From Aedes albopictus (Eukaryota > Arthropoda > Insecta > Diptera > Culicidae): DNA of 64,000 nt. Below are positions 54,470 through 64,000 of the stretch, in pieces. Position numbers and translations under genes: made by a program. The notes beneath the pieces are model-generated. The model did no database searches. It had not been told where the DNA came from and saw nothing but the letters and a program-made list of their open reading frames with translations. The DNA is taken from assembly GCF_035046485.1 (NCBI RefSeq), contig NC_085137.1, positions 503,026,536 to 503,090,535 on the forward strand. Direction: 5' to 3'. The stretch's first letter is position 1; each line of letters begins with the position of its first letter.

Positions 54470-55535
54470 TTTTTAGATGTTTCAAGAGACGACAGTAGAG
54501 TTTTAAGGTCTATGGAAGTTTCAGGGTTTCAGTAGAGTTTCAGAAGCAGTGGCAAGTCGTAACCTTAATGTTTACCTGTTCAACGTCTCTAAAACTTGTA
54601 CAAGCCAAATTGTCAAGGAAATTCAAGTATTACAGTTAGATTTGAGGTTAGGGGATCACCACTGGTTTGAAGGTAGACTATGGCGACTCAGGGGGGTTTC
54701 AAGGCATTTTGAGAGCTTCACTAGAGTTTAAGGAAATTGCACAGGAGTTTTAGGGTATTTCTGAAGGGTTCCAACGCGTTTCAGTATATTTTATGGTGTT
54801 TCAGAAGGCTTGAGTAAAGTTTAAAAGTGAACTATGTGGGTCTCAGTGGATTTCAGGAAGTTTCATGGGGCTTCATCAAAATTTAAGTCTAGTAGCACAA
54901 CTTATACAATTTTGATTGCAGCAACCTGAAGATGACTGAATATGATCATGTAAATATGAGTTACATAAACTTATGTACAGCATTTGTACTACTTGGGAAG
55001 GGAAACCTACGGGAGCCGTAGGAGTTTTTCTGAGGCGTTTCAGTGGATTTCATGGGGCTTTAGTAGAGTTTAAAGGAAGAGGTACAGGGGTTGCAGAAAT
55101 TTTTCTGAGTGGGTTCAAAGAAGTTTGAGAGATTTTGAGGGAGTTAAGAGAACTTAAGTACAGTTTAAGGGAGGCGTACGGGGGACTCAAGGGGGTTTCT
55201 GAAGGGTTCCAAAACACTTCAATAGATCTCATGGTGCCCCATGGGAACCACGTGAAGTTTAAATGTGAACTATGGGCCCTCAGGGTTCCTGAGGGATTTC
55301 AAGGCATTTCAAAGAAGGTTTCAGATGGGATTCCAGTCTCCGGAGATATCAGGGCTTCCAGAGAACTCTTAGAAAAGTTTTACTGGTATTTCAAGTCGTT
55401 TTCAAGGGTTTGACAGTGTTTCAGGTGACTACAGGGGAGTTTTAAAGAAGTTTCGGGGATCAGAAGGAGCTTTTCAGATGGGTTTTAAGGAGTCTCGGTA
55501 CGTTTCATAAAAGTTTCGTGGAGTTGATCACTATG
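54470..55535. repeat. Degenerate GGTTTCAGTAGAGTTT-type array
   Basis: Units like GGGTTTCAGTAGAGTTTCAG and AAGGGTTCCAAAACACTTCA with variable spacing. The reverse-complement type is at 59450-59680 and 61490-61770. Frames within it (54549-54731, 55135-55413) are by-products. Confidence 0.7.
54889..54997. mobile_element. CCCAGTAGCAC MITE, copy 2
   Basis: CTAGTAGCACAACTTATACA at the left and TGTACTACTTGGG at the right match the family ends of copy 1. It is inserted in the GGTTTCAG array. Confidence 0.65.
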
Positions 55536-56854
55536 TTGTTACGCTTCTAGATTCGATACCCTATTCTCAAATGAATTCTTGAGCTTCAGATTGACCTTGA
55601 TTGACCGCCCGTGGATGCTACTCTAGTCTCGTCAGACCAGCTACACTCACACAAGGAATCAATGAGATATCTGTCGGGGACTAGCAGACATCTTCAGTGT
55701 GTGATTGTTGGTGATCTTTTATTTTTAGGCGACAATGGTGCCTGCCACGTCAGGTTACATGTCAATGCGGGGGATTGGAAAGGAACTGATGATTGCAATC
55801 GTTTGTAACCACAGGCGACCGAATATACCTCTGCATCTGCAAAAATTCATGCGATGTCGGAGTGTTGGTGGAATGTGGTTGGCAGAGGGTTCACACATTG
55901 GTGTGATCAGGCGGTTCCAGAAACCTTCGTTCAAAAACTGAAGTGTTTAAGAACCCCTGCGTTAGCCCGTCCATCCTCGTCCGAACCCATCGTCGCCATC
56001 GTCAGAAAGATAAAAAAAAGCACTTTCGATAATCGCAGCGTTGCGGCTTCCCGCATCGCCGCCGCTATGATGCAAAGGAAATGACATTCGTTCGTGTCGT
56101 TAAGGCAGGCAAATGATACAATTTATACGACGACTAGAGACTTGGCCGCCGCCAATCGAGCCTCAAGATTTTCCGTCGATTTTTTTTTCTGTGCGTTTTC
56201 TGTGCGTGAGAAAACGAACTGTTATCACATCGCACCTAACTGTCAACTAGCGGCGTAGACGTAGAGCCTTATAGCAGTCGACGGCATTCCCATTTCGTGA
56301 CGACGTTATCAGCGGTCGTTGATCGCATCATCATCATCGCATCGTCCAAAGTCAATCGGTTTAATCTGCTGATCGCATCGCTCGCACATATGCTATTTAC
56401 GGTACGGTCGATGAGGGGCATGCGGCTTAATCTCTTTAGCCATATGGCAGATGAGGCAGCCATCGGCATCAGATGTGGTCGTTTGCAGTTTTAGTTAGTG
56501 CAGGATCGTAACACATGGCGCTCAGGCAGCCAGCGCCGTGTTGTAGTTAGGAGGGATCAGATAGGTGAGAGAAAGTGTAATAAAGTAAGAAGGAATGTTT
56601 CGCTGGAGTTAATTGCCGCACTAGGTGAATTCGTCTTGTTTTCATATTGGGTAAGAACTTCAATCCCGAAGTTTCGCTGAATCGCTCGAACTACTAAATA
56701 TCTTATTCCTATTATGCTGAAAGTGACATAATCTATTTTTGTCCTAAGGGACTATCCGTAAAACCAAGTGAATTAATTTTTGCTTGTATTTATCTGCAGT
56801 ATTATGTTGTATAGTAGTAAATTGGTGAGCTCGTTCCATACGATTGTTTGTAAA
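55536..56854. other. Unassigned repeat-like segment, then low-copy island
   Basis: 55600-55960 (CAATCGTTTGTAACCACAGG, GTTCACACATTGGTGTGATC) looks like part of an interspersed repeat not identified here. 55965-56560 is GC-richer, with CGTCCGAACCCATCGTCGCC and repeated CATCATCATC, and may be regulatory. No domain found in the frames. Confidence 0.35.
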
Positions 56855-57031
56855 GGCACTTGCCGCTATAACTAAGTCAATTTCAAACCGATTGATTCGA
56901 AATTTTGTATAGAGTTAGGCACGTACAGTATCTAACTCTGTACAAAAATTCAAATCAATCGGTTTGAAATGTACTTAGTTATTACGGCAAGTGCCCAAAA
57001 TAGGTACACCTGCCCAAATGGTACAATACCC
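56855..57031. mobile_element. MITE related to the GGGTATCGCGCC family
   Basis: GGCACTTGCCGCTATAACTA and TTAGTTATTACGGCAAGTGCC flank a palindrome with ~60-bp arms, including AAACCGATTGATT. The outer right end, reverse-complemented, reads GGGTATTGTACCATTTGGGC, with TA following. The left outer end is missing. Confidence 0.75.
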
Positions 57032-57033
57032 TA

Positions 57034-58849
57034 TAACTTATTGATTCGTTACGACTTACGACACATGTTTTGAGCTTCCAGCTTTTCAACTAACATGATC
57101 TAAGTCTCATCGACAACGGATATAACACTAACTTGAACAAAGCACTGAAATAATTTCTGAATATGTAATTAGAACCGTGACATTATTCCATCTTCTTCTC
57201 AACCCACTCAAAGTTTGAATAGCAAACTGTGTGGATTATAGAAAGCTGAGAAGAAACAGATCTCTGACATAGACTTAAAAAGCAAAAAATCTAAAAAATA
57301 GCTCTAAAATGACTTTCAATTTTGCGCAAAGAAATCAAATATCCGCCATCTCCATCAATGTTATTTCTTGCCCGGGAAGCTTATCTTCCTTACCAAACAA
57401 ACAATTCACCGTGACTGATTGTACGTATATTTTTTTCATCTTTCATTTCCCAACGGCCTTCAACCCCAAAGGTGGCAGCTTCAATTCCTCGCGGAGTCAA
57501 AGCTGCAATTTGTAACCAAAGCTGCTGTTATCGGTCGATCCGTTGTGTCTTGTGGCAGGCAAGGTCGTCATCTGTGTGGCATCTGTGACTTGCTTTGCTA
57601 CTCAACCAACCAACGGGCAGGAACTCCGTCGTCTTGAAGAATGATGCATTCCATCACCGAGGAGCTGTGCACTGCGCACATACAGCAATAACAATCGCTT
57701 TGTACCTGCTGGCTGAACCTTCATTGAAATCCAGCGTGAATACATACCACAATCGACTCGACCGGCTGCCGAGACACTCCCAGAGTGTGGTTCTGCAGTT
57801 CAACTGCCGACCGTGGCCGACTCCGCTTTCTGATATCGAATAGTGAATGCGTGCACTCGACAAAAAACAGAGTTTACCGATTCACGGATCACCTTATGAT
57901 ACAGTAAAATTCTATGAAGGAGCAGTTACTTTAAATTTACCTGATTTGATTTGCAAAAAGATATAACTTTCGAAATTATTAAAAAAAATACATGAGATTT
58001 ACTTAAAGTTATTTCAAGTTAAAAAGAATTGATTTTTTTTTAGTGTTATAGCTCTTGGTTCGCAGCAGATGTGAAGGTTTCCTATATCTGTTCGACGGGG
58101 TCGATTGGTTTCCGTCGTCGCTGTCAAGATTTCAATAAGATTGTACACACACCCATCTTGGATGAGGGGCAATCAAATGCCTTCCTTCCTGCTTCTCACC
58201 GATTTCATCGCCGCCAGTCTGCCTGGCCCTGCCCATCTTATATTGAACACATCACCTATCTAGTGTAGTAGATAGAGGTTACGTTACGATATATGTCTAA
58301 GCTTCATTTTGTAAGACAATTTGTTCTTGTTGTGCGCTTGGTGTCTGTTGTTTGGTTGGCGTTGCTGGTTGGCTGGATGCCATCATCCACACAGGAAATT
58401 CACTCTGGACCGATATGGAGAACCGTTCGTCTAAAACGGGTACGGCTGTTTGCTGGTCGAGTATATGGCTACGGCATTCCTGAGCTCGATGGGGCGCGGT
58501 CGCAGTCGCAGTACCTTATTAAGGAGAGTATTTATCTGCTTCTTACATTGTATTGTTTCCCCAGCGAAATGGGGTGCACACAGCAGTTATAGATATGAAT
58601 GGTAGATTTAGTTAGAAATTTTATAAAATATGACAACTGCTCAATACAGTTCCGTGGTTTCCATGGTTTTGGTGATCTTATTCTTAACCATTAAAATGGC
58701 AAATATGATGAAAACTATTTCTTTTTTGGTTGTGCTAGGTCATCATTAAGGACAGAAGTAGAAAATCTTTGGATACCAAAACTTAAATGTAATGACATTG
58801 ATGTAAATATAATGACATTGATGGCATTTTTGAAGCTTTAGCATATTGT
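57034..58849. other. Low-copy intronic region
   Basis: 57300-58590 has balanced base composition and no element ends. Overlapping frames (57309-57515, 57595-57843, 58071-58268, 58293-58592) match nothing recognised. Candidate regulatory DNA. Confidence 0.35.
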
Positions 58850-59105
58850 TGAGTTGATAAACGTTCAAAATTTCATTCGATTCGATTCACTGGTTTCCGG
58901 AGATATGACAGTTCAAAATTTAGTTGTCTTCAAAATAGTGTAAATAGTGTTTTACGAGAACGGTTCTAGCTCCGCGAAAGACTAAACAATCGAGCTCAAA
59001 TTTGTACAAATGATGCACATAGGTTGACAAACAATCAAAATATGGGAATTTTTGATGCGCTGTAGAAAAAGTTATAGCCTGTTGAACTTTTTTGCCATTC
59101 CCTGT
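58850..59105. mobile_element. CAGGGAATGG-ended repeat, diverged copy 3
   Basis: GTTCAAAATTTCATTCGATT, TCCGGAGATATGACAG and TTGATGCGCTGTAGAAAAAG mirror the order in 47447-47761, ending TTGCCATTCCCTG and TA. Confidence 0.5.
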
Positions 59106-59255
59106 ATCAGAGGCGTATCAAGGCTTTTCAGGGGAGTTCTTCTTCCGTAGGGATTTCCGTTGGATTAAGGAGACGCCTGAAATCCTATAGAACATCCCTG
59201 AAAGCCCCTAAGACCCCTACCGCTGTTCTACGCATAATCGTCCCATTTAGATAGG

Positions 59256-59413
59256 AATGGATTATTAAAATAACTAAAACGGCCGCTATGACACAAAAAG
59301 ATAGCGTCATCGTAGCCTTGTGTGCTTGACATAACTCGATTGCTGTCACATATTTTGTGGCTCCTTTGTTTTGATGCGGCAACTGCTAGAAAAGTTGGCT
59401 TCAATGATCCATT
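59256..59413. mobile_element. MITE with AATGGATCA ends, copy 2
   Basis: AATGGATTATTAAAATAACT to AATGATCCATT; interior shares AACGGCCGCTATGA and CCTTGTGTG with copy 1 at 22041-22211. Confidence 0.75.
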
Positions 59414-59449
59414 TCCATACAACATGGGACAATTAAACGTATAACGGTA

Positions 59450-59680
59450 GCCTCGAACATCCATGGAACGCCCCAGCAAACCCCCGGAACCCCCTGAAAC
59501 ACCCTGTATTGCTTCTGAAATCCCCTGGAACACCCCGGCAACTCTCTATAACCCCCAGAAACAACCCTGGATCTCTTCTGAAAGCGTTTGTAACCCTTCT
59601 TGAAACGTTCTTGACCCTTCTGAAACTATAAGATCGCCTGGAACACTCTTGATACGCACTGAAACCCCCTAGAACTAGTG
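59450..59680. repeat. Degenerate CCCCTGAAACACCC-type array
   Basis: CCCCCTGAAACACCCTG and CCCCTGGAACACCCCGG units; reverse-complement relative of 54470-55535. Confidence 0.7.
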
Positions 59681-59720
59681 CTGCAAAAATTCATCTCATT
59701 CATTTGAACAGTAACCAGTA

Positions 59721-61009
59721 GAGTAATGCGGGGCAAAAGTTCGCACTTAACAGACTTCACAAAATAACAAATAAACGAAAGGAAAACAATATCATTTTTC
59801 TTCGTTAAACGGGTCCCTATCATGTTGCCTTCAAAACGTAGTACTAGAGTACTAGTAGCAATACAATTTTTAATACAAGTACTCTCATGCGAACTTTTGC
59901 CCCATAGTGGGGGCAAAAGTTCGCATTATGCGGGGCAAAAGTTCGCACCTTGTACAGGATAGTTTATTGGTGTGATGTTCATTTATTTCATGTTAACTCA
60001 TGTTCGTCTTTTCACTCTAGCCATGAAATCTGTTTCCTTCTGTTCTTAGCATTACGGCCCAACTGGAATACGACCTGGTGTTCAGCTTTTATATAGAATG
60101 TGTTTTATGAAGACTTCCACAACTATTAACTAAGAGCTGTCCTTTCCAGCGTTACTGAAGTTGTCAAAATACATTGTGGGGTAATCATAGAGATACGTGT
60201 TGTACGAAATACATGAAAAAAAAAAAACAAATATGCAGCAAAACTGTTGAACGGGACCAAAATCGAATCTTATCCCCGTCAGTATGGTGATGAGTTATAG
60301 CTGTCAATTTACAAACAAAGCTATGAAAGACCCCGGTAAAGTAGATGAACATAAGAACTTCAGAAACATACGAAAAGACACGACGAGGATGACGAAGAAA
60401 ATGTTTTAAAATGTTTTTTAAGCCATTTTTCATTTCTTGATTCAAATGGGTGAATAAAAAGTTTGCCTTACAAAGGAACTTCTCACAAAACTAAGTTCAA
60501 ACCCTCTGCCGGAATGATTTCAGGGTGCATACCACACATATTATACATATATAGTAGTTTCTATACAAAATCATCATTGCTTCAAAGATTCTGTAAGTAT
60601 ATTGATGTACTAGATTCAGAAATCTAGTGCGAACTTTTGCCCCACTGTCGAGGTTTTAACAATGTCCCTTTCTGCAAGAAGCACTAGTAGTTTATTGTTT
60701 ATTCGAGTGCACCTCTCGAACTACTATGGAATAACGATTCTCCGACATCAAGAGATTATGAGATTCTTCTTCTTCTTGTTACTACAAATTTTTATTCCAA
60801 AAGGTCCAAATATTCTATCAAAACACCTAGAAACACATTTTTTCGCGTAACTCTGCCAAACCTTAACGAAATCATTCCAATTTTTATTGACGAGTAACTG
60901 ACCCGATTATGTGTCGAACCCATACAGATTCGTTTGGGTTCTTAACTTGTGCTGAGAAAAAGACCCACTGCGAACTTTTGCCCCGTGCGAACTTTTGCCC
61001 GCATTACTC
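59721..61009. mobile_element. TIR element with repeated GGGGCAAAAGTTCGCA, 1,289 bp, TA-flanked
   Basis: Left GAGTAATGCGGGGCAAAAGT and right (reverse complement) GAGTAATGCGGGCAAAAGTT, one G shorter, each continuing TCGCAC. TA flanks at 59719-59720 and 61010-61011. The 16-bp motif occurs at 59730, 59910 and 59932 (direct) and 59888, 60628, 60969 and 60986 (inverted). A Tc1/mariner- or pogo-like TA target is inferred. No transposase; frames inside are short. Confidence 0.82.
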
Positions 61010-61011
61010 TA

Positions 61012-61489
61012 TATCTTTTCAGCCATATTTGCTTCTAGTTATGTTCAAAATGACTTCAGTCAATCAGATCACTCTTGAATTTGGTGGCCAACATATAAAC
61101 AGGTCAATGATAGGTTTATCCCGGGTTATACATCAATGACGAACGAAGCTTCAAACCTGTGACACCACAATTTATACTTGCTAGCTAGGGCTCAATTGAC
61201 TGATATGAGCCGTTCATCAATCATCGGAGAACCTTTGCTGCTGCTGGGGTTGGTATCAATAATTGAATGGTCAGGCCAGTCAGTTGATATCTCGATAATG
61301 ATTAGAGAAATGAGTGGTTGCCTATCTCAATTTCAGCTTGAGATGTCGATTGATATTGAAACTTCGCAACACTGCCTGGAACACCGCTAGGACAGGATAA
61401 GACAGCAAGTCAGCCATAAAGAAACCAAAAATCCTAGCAACGCGGAAAAACAATACAGCAAGCTATTGCATAAGAAAGAAGAGTTGCAG
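61012..61489. other. Unassigned intronic DNA
   Basis: Plus frames at 60909-61139 and 61178-61390 show no domain. Confidence 0.4.
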
Positions 61490-61770
61490 GTGTCACATCC
61501 TATCCTAGAGCCCTCAAATCCCCAGGAACATCGCTGCAACGCCTCTGAAATCCCCTGGAAAATACCTTACAACATCCGGAACGCTCATAAAACCCCCTTC
61601 TACACTCCTATAACACCCCTAAACCATCGGCAACCCCCCCTGAAATCTCTTGGAACACATCTGAGACCCTCTGAAAACTCCAGGAACGTTTCTAAAAATC
61701 CTATAAAAAAATCCTGGAACGCCGATTTAACTCCCTGAAACGCCCTAGAGCGCCCCTGAAATCTAAAAAA
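61490..61770. repeat. Degenerate CCCCTGAAACxCCC array
   Basis: CCCCTGGAAAATACC, CACCCCTAAACC and CCCCTGAAATCTCTTGGAAC units; the 90-codon frame at 61466-61738 is a by-product. Confidence 0.7.
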
Positions 61771-62197
61771 TAAATCTAGAAATTATGCCATAACATATGA
61801 TTACTGCATAAAAACCAAGCTTTCGATAAAAGGCTCGGAGTTTTTGGAATATATTAGTAATACTCGTTATTACTATAATTTCTTCAGAGCGTCTTCTAGA
61901 AAATCTTCAAAAAACATTCTCAGAATACTCGACCAAAAATTCCCTAACGGATTCTTTCAAAAATCTACCGTGGATTCATTCGGAGGTTTTCTTTAAGGAT
62001 TTGTTAAGAAATTCCTCCATGATTTATATCTGAAATTCCTACATTTTTTTTTAATTATTCATAATTTTGAGCAGAAATTCCTCCAGGGATTCTTTCAGAC
62101 ATTTATTCAGAAATTTCTCCAGAGATTCCTTTGGTAAAACTGTCAGCGATGCCTTCAGAAACTATTCCAGAATTTTTCAGAAAATGTTTCAAAAGTG

Positions 62198-62369
62198 TGG
62201 TGGTTAGAAACACTTGACTATCACGCCGAGGACCTGGGATCGAATCCCACTCCCGACAAACTCGCAAAATGTGAGTTCTTCCTTCGGAAGGGAAGTAAAG
62301 CGTGGGTCCCGAGATGAACTAGCCTAGGGCTTAAAATCTCGTTAATACAAAAAAAAACAAAAAAAAATA
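62198..62369 (+). mobile_element. tRNA-derived SINE, 172 bp
   Basis: The head has TGGTGGTTAGAAACACTTGA (A box) and CTGGGATCGAATCCCACTCC (B box). The body CGTGGGTCCCGAGATGAACT, AGCCTAGGGCTTAAAATCTC leads to an A-rich end. An 11-bp target duplication, TTTCAAAAGTG, lies at 62187-62197 and 62370-62380. Confidence 0.9.
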
Positions 62370-62739
62370 TTTCAAAAGTGCTTTCAAAAATTTGTGCGAG
62401 AATTCTTACGAGGATTTAATCAGAAATTCCCAAAGCAACTTCCAGAAATTCCACTACAGATTCCTCCAGAAGTTTTACAAAGAGTTGTGTAAAAAAGTTG
62501 TGTATGAATTCCTGCTGAAATTCCTCCAGGGATTTCTTCAGAAAATCTTTCAGAGATTTGTCGTATTTTGTTCAGGTATTTTTTAGTTTTTTTTAAATCT
62601 TCTGAAATTCCTTTAAGCATTCTCTCAAAGGATCTTCCAAGGAGTTATTCCAAAACTTTCTCCGGGGTTTCCTTTAGATATTGCTCGAGGGATTTTTTCA
62701 ATCTTAATTTCTGTAAGAAAATCTTTCAGAGGTTTCTTT

Positions 62740-63430
62740 GAAAAAAAAAATCTGGGACACTTTGAAAATAAACGTGAAATCCATTCGGGACATTTCTACA
62801 GGAATTCCTATAAAAACTACCCTTAACATATTTCTCGAGGGATTCTTTCAGAAAATCTCCCATGGCTTTTATTATGAATTCAACTAATAATTTCTTCAGA
62901 AATATCTCCAGATTTTCCTCCAGAGATTTCTTTACAAATTTCTCCAAGGATTATTTTAAAATAACTTCCACAGATTTTTCGATAATATTTTTTTCAAGAA
63001 AGTTCATCATAGGATTTATTTAAAAAATCTTTCGTGAATTCCTGAAAAATCTCTTAAGTATTTTTATAGAAATTTTCCTTAGATAACTCCTCGCAGATTT
63101 TCTTCAAAAAATCATCCAGAAAATCTGTCTACAGGATTCAGTCAGAAGTTCTTTCACAAAAAATTGTAAGGATTCCTTGAGACTTCAAAATGTCCCCCAG
63201 AAATTTCTTAAGAAAGTCTTGCACATATAGCTTCCAAAAATGTTGCATGGATTCCATTAGAAAATATTTTTAGAATTATTTTCAGAAAATCTTGCATAGA
63301 TTGTTTCAGAAATTCATCTACGAATTTCTTCAAATTTTTTTGTTCGATTGAGATTCTTCCAAAAGTTTTCCAAAGCGTTCATCTAGAAAACCTTTCTTGA
63401 GCTTTCTCAAAAATACTCCATTGATTTTTT
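62740..63430 (-). repeat. ~0.65-kb higher-order unit, inverted copy C
   Basis: The reverse complement carries GAAATTCGTAGATGAATTTC, CATGCAACATTTTTGGAA, GGAGGAAAATCTGGAGATAT, AAAAGCCATGGGAGATTTTC and CCCGAATGGAT in the order found in copies A and B. Confidence 0.8.
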
Positions 63431-64000
63431 TTAGAAAATGATTCACGCATACATTGAGAATCAAAAGTTAGAACTTCCAAATTTTCTCAGAAGCTTCCCA
63501 AGGATTCATTTAAAAATTCTACAAGAGATTATTAAAGAAATTTCCAAGGTTTCTTCACACTCCTTTAGATATTTCTTAAAGATATTTCTCTTCCAGAATT
63601 TGCTCCAAGGATTCATTAAGAAAACCTTAAAAAAATCTACAAGAATTCCTTTTTCTACAGATCATTTCAGAGATTGTTATAAGGATTCTTATGGAATGAC
63701 TGTAAGACATTCTTGCAGAGCTTCACAAAGAGATTTCATCAGAAATTCCGCCGGGTATTCCTTTATGTATTATTTTTTTTGGAAATTCCTCTAAGCGTAC
63801 CTCTGGGAATTTCTCTATGGATTCCTTCAGGAAATCATTAAAAAAATGTTTAGGATTTTTATAAGGGAATTTCTCCAGGATTTTTTTTCCAAAAATATTT
63901 CCAGAGGTTTTACTAGATATTCCATCAGGGGTTTCCAGGTGTTTCTTCAAGTATCCCTTCTGAAATTTCTTCAGAAAATACATCTATAGATTCTTAAAAT

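Larger units (their letters stand above)
61860..63999. repeat. Degenerate TTTCTTCAGAAATTCCTCC array to window edge
   Basis: Inverted-orientation relative of the 38.5-41.0 kb block. It contains a SINE (62198-62369) and an inverted copy of the 0.65-kb unit. It continues past the window edge. Frames inside, such as 63438-63794, are by-products. Confidence 0.8.

Noticed and set aside
1..64000. Endogenous viral sequence
   Set aside because: No viral replicase, nucleoprotein or envelope motifs were recognised; all polymerase-like frames are LINE or copia.

Overview
The window looks like nuclear DNA of a culicine mosquito, most probably Aedes. The reasons are a Feilai-type tRNA-related SINE, an RTE-clade LINE, many TA-flanked MITEs, several kilobases of degenerate GAATTCC-type tandem repeats, and a large intron packed with nested elements. 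There are no bacterial-style operons. Nearly all long open frames are either transposon remnants or by-products of tandem repeats.

Host gene: the only confident cellular coding sequence is a 126-bp first coding exon at 12348-12473 on the plus strand. It encodes the conserved N-terminus of an ASAP-family Arf GTPase-activating protein and ends at a GTGAGT donor. About 1.7 kb of low-copy leader or promoter DNA precedes it (10673-12347). No second ASAP exon was recognised downstream, so 12474-64000 is best read as part of a first coding intron of more than 51 kb.

Transposons: 1674-4040 is a hAT-like element with 8-bp target duplications, inserted in a 23-bp tandem array and containing a near-perfect 99-bp hairpin. 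9041-9836 is a foldback element interrupted by a MITE that carries a tRNA-like segment. 14832-17909 is a 1,026-codon uninterrupted RTE endonuclease/reverse transcriptase frame that lacks an upstream ATG. 20785-21900 is a copia remnant. 23217-26529 is a LINE reverse-transcriptase relic split by a 2,642-bp hAT element. 28672-31780 is an I/LOA-type LINE relic with RNase H, broken by a truncated RTE copy, a 1,149-bp TIR element and a TTAA-flanked foldback. Removing the TIR element and one TA restores the LINE reading frame.

Repeats: degenerate 23- to 24-bp arrays recur at about 0.3-1.6, 4.0-5.6, 13.2-13.5, 19.3-20.8, 32.3-33.6, 37.6-41.0, 50.6-51.4 and 61.9-64.0 kb. One 0.65-kb sub-block is present twice in tandem (38.7-40.0 kb) and once inverted (62.7-63.4 kb). 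A 135-bp array at 52.0-52.6 kb keeps a frame open because its period is exactly 45 codons. A 12-bp pyrimidine array lies beside it.

Low-copy islands at about 26.6-27.9, 35.4-36.0, 43.0-44.9, 56.1-56.8 and 57.0-58.6 kb have no recognisable genes and are the best places to look for intronic regulatory DNA. The most unusual signal is a set of three TA-flanked elements or ends (13.9, 47.8 and 59.7 kb) that share a repeated GGGGCAA-core motif at and near their termini.
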